Part shown: positions 1-5,802 of the stretch, in pieces
Layout of the letters: each line of letters begins with the position of its first letter
How positions within the stretch are numbered: the stretch's first letter is position 1
Assembly: GCA_041609995.1 (NCBI GenBank)
Contig: JBFIPU010000092.1
Coordinates: 1 to 10,855, forward strand
Reading direction: 5' to 3'
Origin: JABDOU01 sp041609995
GTDB taxonomy: Bacteria > Actinomycetota > Acidimicrobiia > Spongiisociales > SHLN01
Length of the DNA: 10,855 nucleotides
Notes under the pieces: model-generated
What the model saw: only the letters and a program-made list of their open reading frames with translations
The model's database searches: none
Told to the model about the DNA's origin: nothing
Made by a program: the position numbers and the translations under genes

Positions 1-318
1 AAACTATATACGCGCTCCCTGTCAGCGAATCTGGGCGCGTGCGACGCAGACGATCTCACGGTGGTTCACGGCCAGAAAAGGACCGACCTGCTTGACCCGT
101 CACTGAGCCGGTCGTCCGTCATCGATTCTCCCTGGGCTGCGGTGAGTTGGCATTGCGGCCACGCAGCGTAGCGTCATCTGTCTGGCCGGCACTATCGGCC
201 AGATCGCGCTGGACGGATTGGTCATCGGGCTCGAGGCACCCCCACCAGCTCTGAGCCGGGCGGGCAAGTTCGGACTGATTGATCTGGGTCAACAAGGCGC
301 TCGCCTGCCCAGAAGACA

Positions 319-525
319 TCAGCCCGCCGCCGGCTCGTAGAGCAAAATGGCGAGGGCTTCGCTCTTCAGGTGTGGCCGATGGGCGCGGCCTAGTCCGTAC
401 GGGTGGGCGTGGTTAGCCATGGCGTTTCCTCGAGCTTCGGCCACGTTATCGGCCTCGATCCCATAGGGAAAAGGGGGCTGCAACGGCCCCCAGCGGGTTG
501 CCAACCAGGATGCCATAGATACCAC
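319..525 (-). CDS. Possible small hypothetical protein (68 aa), uncertain
   Basis: A short minus-strand ORF that starts with GTG at 525; an in-frame ATG follows three codons later. An AAGG motif sits four bases before the GTG. The product is rich in Ala, Pro and His in its second half (a MANHAHPYGLGRAH segment) and has no signal peptide or membrane segment. I do not recognise it. Its stop overlaps by one base the ATG of another small ORF (319-119, 66 codons, product rich in Gln, Ser and Asp), which would allow coupled translation. Against it: random ORFs of this size are common in GC-rich DNA, and no homology can be argued from the sequence. It could equally be a remnant of a decayed gene. 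Confidence 0.18.
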   Translation of the reverse strand: MVSMASWLATRWGPLQPPFPYGIEADNVAEARGNAMANHAHPYGLGRAHRPHLKSEALAILLYEPAAG

Positions 526-605
526 GCTGCCTTACCTGATCAACATGAGAGACAGGAGGGAGATTCGCGTCTACGCTAGGGACAGGGCGTGTCGTCTTTG
601 GGGCG

Positions 606-611
606 AAAGGA
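606..611 (+). promoter_or_regulatory. Ribosome binding site deciding a GTG start
   Basis: AAAGGA lies five bases before the GTG at 617. The only upstream in-frame ATG (545) has no comparable motif, so this site argues for the GTG as the true start of the 188-residue protein. Confidence 0.5.
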
Positions 612-616
612 CGGAT

Positions 617-1183
617 GTGCAGACAGAACCACTCTCGGTGGAGATCAGATCCCGTCTGCGTGAGCGCCTCGAGCACTGCTTCAGCCTCATGTTCGAGGCC
701 GTCGACTATCGGCGAAATGTGATCCGGGAATACGACGTCCGCCATTTCGACCTCATCCCGGTTGCCGAATACCAGATCATTCGGATCTACGTCTCAGATC
801 TGGCCAGGGTCGAGGAGCTACTGGACGGCAGGGGTGGTCCGCTCGCCTATGTCAGTTTCATCGGCAACCATCGCGACGGCGTGCTGCAAGCGGTCGAAGC
901 CACGGACCGGGCTCTGATCGGCGCCACACCGAAGGAGTCTCCGATCCTCGGGTATTTCTCGCTGCAAGATCCAAACCTTGCCTGGGTGAACGTCGTGCTC
1001 TTCGAGGACATGGAAACCGTTGAGCAGTGGGTGACGTTGACCAAGCACGCCGACGACTGGGCCAAAGCGGCTGCCTTCTTCTCCGAAATCGAGAAATCGG
1101 TCGGTTTCCTCGAATACGACGGATACCGGGTCACGCTGGAACCGCTGCGGCTGGTCGTACGCAACTACGACGCGACGGTCTAG
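617..1183 (+). CDS. Hypothetical protein, possible alpha+beta-barrel fold (188 aa)
   Basis: The chosen start is the GTG at 617, five bases after AAAGGA; an ATG at 545 would add 24 residues rich in Arg that look non-coding. The protein is soluble, with no signal peptide or membrane segment. The N-terminal third (about 1-45) is charged and helical. From about residue 50 to 180 it alternates predicted strands and helices, for example EYQIIRIYVSDL (51-62), ILGYFSLQDPNLAWVNVVLFED (110-131) and an amphipathic helix with WAKAAAFFSEIE (148-159). The strand pair followed by a helix recalls dimeric alpha+beta-barrel proteins of the monooxygenase/EthD type, but no signature residues are recognised and this is only a guess. 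It is the sole plus-strand gene in this part and converges on the malic enzyme gene across a repeat-filled gap. Codon use matches the neighbours, so I am confident it is a real gene. Confidence 0.72.
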   Translation: MQTEPLSVEIRSRLRERLEHCFSLMFEAVDYRRNVIREYDVRHFDLIPVAEYQIIRIYVSDLARVEELLDGRGGPLAYVSFIGNHRDGVLQAVEATDRALIGATPKESPILGYFSLQDPNLAWVNVVLFEDMETVEQWVTLTKHADDWAKAAAFFSEIEKSVGFLEYDGYRVTLEPLRLVVRNYDATV

Positions 1184-1391
1184 CCAGCCGCAACCCAGGG
1201 TTCTAGGTGGCGGAAACCGCCGCCGTGAGCCCGCGGGTTGACGCAGACAGGGACGAATATCGGCACCGCGGGCTAGGCAGGTGTAACCCAGGGTTGTAGG
1301 TGGCGAAAACCGCTGCCGTTAACCCAGGGTTCTAGGTTGCGAAAACCGCTGGCGTGAGCCTGCGGGTTGTAGGTGGCCGTTCGAGCCGCCG
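1184..1391. repeat. Palindrome-rich modular intergenic repeat, three copies
   Basis: The gap between two convergent genes holds three related units: 1192-1239 (48 bases), 1285-1320 (36 bases, lacking its tail) and 1321-1368 (48 bases). Units 2 and 3 abut directly. Each begins AACCCAGGGTT (AACCC and GGGTT around a single A), then TAGGT, then a module reading GGCGGAAACCGCC in unit 1 and GCGAAAACCGC in units 2 and 3. Full units end in CCCGCGGGTT or CCTGCGGGTT, whose GGGTT can also pair with the opening AACCC. A further GTAGGTGG follows unit 3 (1369-1376). Unit 1 also contains AGCCCGCGG (1228-1236), which matches CCGCGGGCT (1266-1274) in inverted orientation. Small self-complementary modules between convergent stop codons fit a REP-like element or a bidirectional transcription-stop region. 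No ORF of substance crosses it. Confidence 0.85.
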
Positions 1392-2789
1392 TCAGGAGCG
1401 CACCACTCCCTCGCTGGTGGCGGCTTCGGCGACGGCGGCTGCCACGGCCGGTGCCACCCGTTTGTCGAAAGCGCTGGGAACGATCTCGTCAGCGGTCGGC
1501 TTCTCAACCGACGCCGCAATCGCCAGCGCCGCCGCCACCTTCATGCCTTCGGTGATCGAATGGGCCCCGGCATCGAACGCTCCCCGGAACACTCCGGGAA
1601 AGGCGAGCACATTGTTGATCTGGTTTGGGTAATCGCTGCGGCCGGTTGCCATCACCCCGACGATGTCGGCCACGTCTTCGGGCCGGATCTCGGGGTCGGG
1701 GTTGGCCATGGCGAACACGATCGGTTTGGCAGCCATCGTCTCGACCTCGGCGCGTCCGGCCACCTCTGGCCCGCTGACGCCGATGAACACGTCGGCGTCG
1801 ACCATGGCGTCGGCCAATGATCCCTCGACATTGCGAGGATTGGTGTTGTGGGCCAGCCACAGTTTGCCGCTCGTCAGGCCAGAGCGGTGCCGCCCGATCG
1901 CCCCATGCCGATCGCAGACGACCATGTCTTTGATTCCGGCATTGGTGAGGATCTTGGCAACCGCCACCCCGGCTGCCCCGGCACCCACCATCACCACCCG
2001 CAGGCTCTCGAAATGCTTGTCGACCACCTTGGCCGCATTCAGCAGGGCGGCCAGGGTGACGATGGCGGTCCCGTGCTGGTCGTCGTGAAAGACCGGGATG
2101 TCGAGTTCGTTGCGGAGGCGCTCTTCGACCTCGAAGGCCCCGGGGGCTGCGATGTCCTCCAAATTGATGCCGCCGAAGGTGGGCGCCACCGCCTTGGCGA
2201 CCGCGATCAGCTCTTCGGTGGAATCGACGTCCACGCAGATCGGGAAGGCGTTGACGCCGGCGAACTCGTTGAAGAGCACGGCTTTGCCTTCCATGACGGG
2301 GAGCGCCCCGATCGGTCCGATATCGCCGAGTCCCAGCACGGCGCTGCCATCGGAGATGATGGCAACCGTGTTCTGGCGGATCGTGTACTTGAACGCCAGC
2401 GACTCGTCTTCGGCCAGGGCCCGCGATACCCGGGCCACACCCGGCGTGTACGCCATCGAGAGGTCGATGGCATCGGTGAGCGGGCGGCGGCTGACGGTGT
2501 CGAGTTTCCCGCCCTCGTGGATGTGGAAGGTCATGTCGGCCGATTCGACGACGTCGATCCCTTCGACCTTCTCGACCGCCTCGATGATCTGGTTGACGTG
2601 CTCTTCGCTGCCGGCGTCGACGATGATTTCTCTTGTGACCGAGTCGCCCCGCACCAGGAAGCCCTCCATACGCGTGATGTTGCCGCCGGCCTCCCCGATC
2701 GTCGTGGCCAGCCGGCCCAACGTTCCCGGTTTGTGCCATAGCCGGACCAACAGGCGGACGGCGAAGGCGGGCGTTGGTTTCTCCGACAT
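1392..2789 (-). CDS. Malic enzyme with N-terminal ACT domain (465 aa)
   Basis: Oxidatively decarboxylates malate to pyruvate with NAD(P)+ in the cytoplasm, linking the TCA cycle to pyruvate. Residues about 9-88 form an ACT domain (VRLLVRLWHKPGTLGRL, then GGNITRMEG), a fold that commonly senses amino acids. The malic domain follows, with YTPGV (114-118, catalytic Tyr), EGKAVLFNEFAG including the likely catalytic Lys169, the acidic metal ligands E211-D212, and FHDDQHGTA (235-242). The NAD-binding domain has the Rossmann loop GAGAAG (269-274) and an acidic residue after strand 2 (VVCDRHG), which favours NAD but does not prove it. NPDPEIRP (363-370) and YPNQINNVLAFPGVFRGA (387-404) complete the family signature. 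The length is normal for the short bacterial class plus an ACT domain. The frame is open upstream to 3251, but the protein begins sensibly at ATG 2789, four bases after GGAG; the upstream part overlaps the divergent DUF3052 gene. Confidence 0.95.
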   Translation of the reverse strand: MSEKPTPAFAVRLLVRLWHKPGTLGRLATTIGEAGGNITRMEGFLVRGDSVTREIIVDAGSEEHVNQIIEAVEKVEGIDVVESADMTFHIHEGGKLDTVSRRPLTDAIDLSMAYTPGVARVSRALAEDESLAFKYTIRQNTVAIISDGSAVLGLGDIGPIGALPVMEGKAVLFNEFAGVNAFPICVDVDSTEELIAVAKAVAPTFGGINLEDIAAPGAFEVEERLRNELDIPVFHDDQHGTAIVTLAALLNAAKVVDKHFESLRVVMVGAGAAGVAVAKILTNAGIKDMVVCDRHGAIGRHRSGLTSGKLWLAHNTNPRNVEGSLADAMVDADVFIGVSGPEVAGRAEVETMAAKPIVFAMANPDPEIRPEDVADIVGVMATGRSDYPNQINNVLAFPGVFRGAFDAGAHSITEGMKVAAALAIAASVEKPTADEIVPSAFDKRVAPAVAAAVAEAATSEGVVRS

Positions 2790-2815
2790 CGGTCTCCGGG
2801 CTTCGGGTGGCGTCG

Positions 2816-2821
2816 AGTATA
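2816..2821 (-). promoter_or_regulatory. Candidate -10 box of the malic enzyme gene
   Basis: Read on the minus strand this is TATACT, 26 bases before the ATG at 2789, leaving room for a short leader with GGAGA as ribosome binding site. No good -35 hexamer lies at the usual distance, so this rests on the -10 match and its placement in the 82-base divergent gap. Confidence 0.35.
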
Positions 2822-2858
2822 CGGAGCAGGCCCCTGCGCCTCCCCGCCGTGGCTTTGA

Positions 2859-2864
2859 TAGCCT
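2859..2864 (+). promoter_or_regulatory. Candidate -10 box for a leaderless DUF3052 transcript
   Basis: TAGCCT fits the TANNNT actinobacterial -10 pattern and ends seven bases before the ATG at 2872, so transcription would begin at or next to the start codon. There is no Shine-Dalgarno sequence before this ATG, consistent with leaderless translation. Confidence 0.35.
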
Positions 2865-2871
2865 CACGACC

Positions 2872-3282
2872 ATGGCCGCCGGATACTCGGGCACACCGCT
2901 CGTCAAGAAACTGGGGATCAAGCCGGGCCAGCAGCTCGCCTTCATCGACGAGCCGCCCGGCTTTCGACGACTCCTTGACGGTCTCGAGCCCGGTGCCGCT
3001 ATTCGCACGACGGCCCGGGGTAAGGCCGACACCACCGTCGCCTTCTTCATCGAACGATCGGAGCTCAAGAAGCGCTTGCCGGCGTTGGGGCGGGCCATCT
3101 TTCCTGACGGGGCCCTATGGGTGGCCTGGCCCAAGCGAGCTTCGAAGGTGCCGACGGACGTCGCCGAGGACGTCGTGCGGGAGGTGGCGCTACCGATTGG
3201 GCTGGTCGACGTCAAAGTGTGTGCCATCGACGACGTTTGGAGTGGGCTCAAGGTCGTGTGGCGTACCAGCGAGCGAGGATGA
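2872..3282 (+). CDS. DUF3052 family protein (136 aa)
   Basis: Resembles the conserved, mainly actinobacterial DUF3052 family: it opens MAAGYSGTPLVKKLGIKPGQ, the typical N-terminus, followed by a short strand (LAFIDEPPGF) and later DTTVAFFIERSELKKRLPALGRAIFPDGALWVAWPKRASKVPTD, the family core. The C-terminal part, about 95-135, contains GLVDVKVCAIDDVWSGLKVVWR. It is a soluble cytoplasmic protein without signal peptide; its biochemical role is not known to me. The ATG at 2872 matches the family N-terminus exactly. The frame is open far upstream (to 2098), but that part is antisense to the malic enzyme and is not protein-like. The next gene starts one base after this stop, so the two are very probably co-transcribed and translationally coupled. 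It is divergent from the malic enzyme gene with an 82-base shared promoter region. Confidence 0.9.
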   Translation: MAAGYSGTPLVKKLGIKPGQQLAFIDEPPGFRRLLDGLEPGAAIRTTARGKADTTVAFFIERSELKKRLPALGRAIFPDGALWVAWPKRASKVPTDVAEDVVREVALPIGLVDVKVCAIDDVWSGLKVVWRTSERG

Positions 3283-3283
3283 C

Positions 3284-3676
3284 ATGGGCGAGCTGAATGT
3301 ACTGGGCGGAGATCTCGAACCTTGCAGCACGGATCCGCTGACCGGCTTCTTCCGAGACGGTTCTTGTACCACCGGTCCAGAGGACCGCGGCAGCCACACG
3401 ATCTGCGCCGTGGTCACGGCCGAGTTTCTCGAGCACCAGCGGCGGATCGGCAACGATTTGAGCACGCCGGTCCCCCAATATCGCTTCCCGGGTCTCGAAC
3501 CAGGCGACCGGTGGTGTGTGACCGCCCGCAATTGGTGGCAGGCGCACCTGGATGCGGTGGCGGCGCCGGTGGTGCTGTCGTCGACCAACGCCGCCGTCCT
3601 CGAGCTGATCCCGCTGGACGTCCTGCGTTCCTATTCGGTCGACGTCCCGGTTGACCCGGGCGACATCGAGGTCTAG
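3284..3676 (+). CDS. DUF2237 family protein (130 aa)
   Basis: The N-terminal half matches the family hallmark: NVLGGDLEPCSTDPLTGFFRDG, then TGPEDRGSHTICAVVTAEFL, and later GNDLSTPVPQYRFPGLEPGDRWCV. Four cysteines (C14, C28, C41, C78) sit in these conserved blocks, which hints at metal binding or redox chemistry, but the family's function is unknown to me. The C-terminus (118-130) is a short Asp/Val-rich tail. The ATG at 3284 follows CGAGG by five bases and begins one base after the stop of the DUF3052 gene, so the two form a coupled pair. The stop codon TAG (3674-3676) overlaps, on the opposite strand, the stop codon of the convergent EamA transporter gene. Confidence 0.93.
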   Translation: MGELNVLGGDLEPCSTDPLTGFFRDGSCTTGPEDRGSHTICAVVTAEFLEHQRRIGNDLSTPVPQYRFPGLEPGDRWCVTARNWWQAHLDAVAAPVVLSSTNAAVLELIPLDVLRSYSVDVPVDPGDIEV

Positions 3677-4524
3677 CTGCGGGCCAGGGCAGCCGCCCGC
3701 AGCCGGGCTTCGCGGGTGATGACAGCCGCCAGGGCCACGACCACGATTGCCATCCCGCCGTACTGCACCAGCGAGGCCGGCTCGTCGAGGAAGATGGCGG
3801 CCGCCAGCGTCGATACCGCGGGGATGCCGAGCGTCAGGAGCGAGGTGACCGACAGCTTCACCTTGAGGTGGGAGAAGTTCATCAACAGATGACCGGTCCC
3901 GGGAATCGCCAGGAGCAGGGCCAACCAGGCCCAGTTCCGCAGCGATGGCATCTCAAACGTTCCGCCGGCGTCGATGAAGGCGATCGGTGCCAGCGTGAGG
4001 GCCCCCACGATCAACTGCAGCGTTTGGAATTCGAACGTGTCGAGGTGTTGGCGGGCGCTCTTGGCCAGGACGAAGTAGGCGGCAAAGAAGAACATGGCAA
4101 TCAAGGCGAGCAGGTCGCCGGCCGGGCTCCAGGTTGCTGTGCCTGACGAACCGAGGACCACGATCCCGACCCCGGCGAACGCCACCAGTGCCACTCCGAT
4201 CAGCCATCGGGTGATGACCTCCCCAAATCGGCGGGCGGCCACATAGAAGAGGATGAGCGGTTGCAGGTTGCCGATCACCACGGCGTTGGCCACGGTCGTG
4301 GCCTTGATGGCGACGAAGAAAATGGCGATCTCGAGGGCGATCACTGCCCCCGCCGGGGCCGACAGGCGCAGCGAGCGCATCGAGATCTTTCCGCCCATTG
4401 CAAGGAAGAGTCCCGTGTAAATCACGGCCCCCAGCAGGATGCGCCAGAAGGCGACCTGGATCCCGCCGAGTGGGATGGCCCGCACGATCACGTTGCCGGC
4501 CGCCCAAAAGAGCGCGGCCGTCAC
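3673..4524 (-). CDS. EamA/DMT-family transporter, start uncertain
   Basis: A polytopic inner-membrane protein with the two tandem EamA repeats of the drug/metabolite transporter superfamily (about 1-125 and 137-268). Visible helices include GAVIYTGLFLAMG, AVIALEIAIFFVAI, GVALVAFAGVGIVVLG, LLALIAMFFFAAYFVLA, WLALLLAIPGTGHLLM, LLTLGIPAVSTLAAAIFL and GGMAIVVVALAAVIT. FLDEPASLVQYGG in the second repeat is a family-typical block. The substrate cannot be predicted. The first canonical start, GTG at 4524, lies inside helix 1 and has no ribosome binding site. The frame stays open for 19 more codons to an ATT at 4581, just after a TAG, and those codons (…RRPIPDSLYLAAAV) look like the missing cytoplasmic tail and start of helix 1. 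The real start may therefore be non-canonical, or the sequence may carry an error. The gene lies just downstream of, and probably in one unit with, the EEP-fold gene. Confidence 0.85.
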   Translation of the reverse strand: MTAALFWAAGNVIVRAIPLGGIQVAFWRILLGAVIYTGLFLAMGGKISMRSLRLSAPAGAVIALEIAIFFVAIKATTVANAVVIGNLQPLILFYVAARRFGEVITRWLIGVALVAFAGVGIVVLGSSGTATWSPAGDLLALIAMFFFAAYFVLAKSARQHLDTFEFQTLQLIVGALTLAPIAFIDAGGTFEMPSLRNWAWLALLLAIPGTGHLLMNFSHLKVKLSVTSLLTLGIPAVSTLAAAIFLDEPASLVQYGGMAIVVVALAAVITREARLRAAALARS

Positions 4525-4619
4525 GGCGGCGGCGAGGTAGAGGGAGTCGGGGATGGGGCGGCGGTTGTTGATCCAACGAATCTAGGGAACGAAGGCGGCG
4601 GCCGGTCGGATGGCTGTCG

Positions 4620-5615
4620 TCAACCGTCGGGCGTCAGCACCAGGTGGGCGGCAACGGGCCGGTGATCGCCCCCCCACTCGACGTCGGGCATGAACGCCGC
4701 TTCGATGGCGAAGTGTTCGCTGATCAGGATGTGGTCGATGTGCAATACGGGCGGGGCCGGCAAGTGAGTGGGCCAGCTGCCGTTGATGAGGCCTCCGGCC
4801 TCGGCGTGCACATCGCGCATACCTGTCTCGGTCAAGAAGTCCCGGAATACGGCGTGTTCGATTGAAGCGTTGAAGTCACCGACGATCACCGTCGGGATCT
4901 CCCGCGAGATGCGCTCGATGACGCCCAGCTCGCGTTCCTGGGTGAAGCTATATGCCGGGGTGGTCGGAGGCGGGGGATGGACACCGAGCACCTGCACGGT
5001 GTCACCTTCGACATCGAGGAAGGCTCGAACTGCGGGCCAACTCGAACCTGTCAACGGCTCGATAGAACTGTGGTTCACCGGGTGGACCGACCAGATGCCG
5101 ATCCCTGCGACGCCGTCAGCAGGGGCTGCGTGGCTGTACCGGTAGCGGCGTTCGAGAACTTCCTGCAGCTCATCCATGTGGGTGTGGGTGAGCTCGACCA
5201 GGACGAGCACGTCCGGAGGAGCGGCGTCGAGCTCGGCTGCCAGGCTGTCCAGGTCGGTGGTCGAGTAGAGCAGGTTGATACTCATCACCGAGACGTCGGT
5301 TCCGGGGGCGTGGGGGACGGGGCCGGGGCGGGCCAGGGCCGGCATCGACCAAAAGAGGTGGGCGCAGAAGGCGACAAGGGAGAGGAACATCAGGAACTGC
5401 TTGCGGGCAGCCGATGCGAACGTGACCGCCATCAACGCCGGCAGAATGGCGATTGGGCGCACGCCCACCAGACCCGATAGCAGAAACGAGCCCCGGTCCA
5501 GCTCGAAGGCGCGCACCAACAGGGGAGCGGCTGCGACCAACAGAAGCAGAGTGGCGATAACGGCCGGCGCTCGGCCCGTTTTCACCGGCTCTCGAGCCAA
5601 GGCGATCATCGTCAT
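4620..5615 (-). CDS. Membrane-anchored endonuclease/exonuclease/phosphatase (EEP) fold protein (331 aa)
   Basis: The N-terminal 95 residues hold three hydrophobic segments (about 18-36, 44-68 and 74-95), and the catalytic domain (about 105-331) follows, probably outside the cytoplasm. EEP-superfamily active-site motifs are all present: SINLLYS (N114), LVLVELTH (E141), VLGVHPP (H213), VIVGDFNAS (D247, N249), IDHIL (D294, H295) and GGDHRPVAAH (D317, H318). These are metal-dependent phosphodiesterases acting on nucleic acids, phosphoinositides or sphingomyelin-like lipids. The membrane anchor favours a secreted DNA, lipid or nucleotide substrate, but this is not decidable here. The start chosen is ATG 5615, which gives a short Arg/Lys-rich tail before helix 1; a GTG at 5699 would add 28 Ser/Arg-rich residues and looks wrong. 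No clear ribosome binding site precedes 5615. The transporter gene follows about 40-95 bases downstream. Confidence 0.88.
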   Translation of the reverse strand: MTMIALAREPVKTGRAPAVIATLLLLVAAAPLLVRAFELDRGSFLLSGLVGVRPIAILPALMAVTFASAARKQFLMFLSLVAFCAHLFWSMPALARPGPVPHAPGTDVSVMSINLLYSTTDLDSLAAELDAAPPDVLVLVELTHTHMDELQEVLERRYRYSHAAPADGVAGIGIWSVHPVNHSSIEPLTGSSWPAVRAFLDVEGDTVQVLGVHPPPPTTPAYSFTQERELGVIERISREIPTVIVGDFNASIEHAVFRDFLTETGMRDVHAEAGGLINGSWPTHLPAPPVLHIDHILISEHFAIEAAFMPDVEWGGDHRPVAAHLVLTPDG

Positions 5616-5746
5616 AGGCGTACTAGATCGACGAATGCGCGAACTACTTGAGAGGGACTCCCTCGACAGAATCACCGCTGACCCTTCCAGTCGCATCACA
5701 GGCGACAGCTGTCGGCCTCGCGAGCTGCTGTAGAAGTTGGCGGCCC

Positions 5747-5759
5747 CTTGGGCGCCAAG
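5747..5759. other. Short hairpin after the GerMN gene
   Basis: CTTGG and CCAAG pair around a three-base GCG loop. It lies immediately downstream (in the minus direction) of the larger hairpin at 5761-5788 and may reinforce it as a stop for transcription. Confidence 0.35.
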
Positions 5760-5760
5760 A

Positions 5761-5788
5761 GGTGGGACCGGACGGTGCCGGCCCCACC
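5761..5788 (-). terminator. Terminator-like hairpin downstream of the GerMN gene
   Basis: GGTGGGACCGG (5761-5771) and CCGGCCCCACC (5778-5788) form an 11-base stem around a six-base loop. In minus-strand RNA the single imperfect pair (5767/5782) is a G-U wobble, whereas in plus-strand RNA it is an A-C mismatch, so the structure is stronger in the direction of the gene that ends 15 bases earlier (stop at 5803). There is no following U tract, as is common in high-GC actinobacteria. Confidence 0.55.
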
Positions 5789-5802
5789 CTCTGCGACAGG
5801 CT

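Larger units (their letters stand above)
1..616. other. Region without a confident gene
   Basis: No recognisable protein, tRNA or other RNA was found in this 616-base stretch. The only coding candidates are two short minus-strand ORFs, 525-319 (68 codons from a GTG) and 319-119 (66 codons from an ATG). The first ends in TGA whose final A is the A of the next ATG, the arrangement used for translational coupling. An AAGG stretch lies about four bases before the GTG. Neither product resembles a family I know, and codon bias is only moderately GC-rich. The stretch may be intergenic DNA, a decayed gene or a pair of small genes. The last bases (606-611, AAAGGA) are the likely ribosome binding site of the following gene. 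Confidence 0.5.

Noticed and set aside
1192..1368. CRISPR array
   Set aside because: Repeats are degenerate, two units directly abut with no spacer, and there are only three copies with internal palindromes; no cas genes are present.
2098..2871. A long plus-strand open frame upstream of and continuous with the DUF3052 gene
   Set aside because: It is antisense to the malic enzyme and Ser/Thr/Arg-rich without family features; the DUF3052 N-terminus begins exactly at ATG 2872. Open antisense frames are expected in GC-rich DNA.
2790..3251. N-terminal extension of the malic enzyme frame to 3251
   Set aside because: The extension is low-complexity Ser/Arg/Pro sequence overlapping the whole DUF3052 gene; the ACT domain begins naturally after ATG 2789, which has its own ribosome binding site.
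5616..5699. Start of the EEP gene at GTG 5699
   Set aside because: Would add 28 Ser/Arg-rich residues with no ribosome binding site; ATG 5615 gives a normal basic tail before the first membrane helix.
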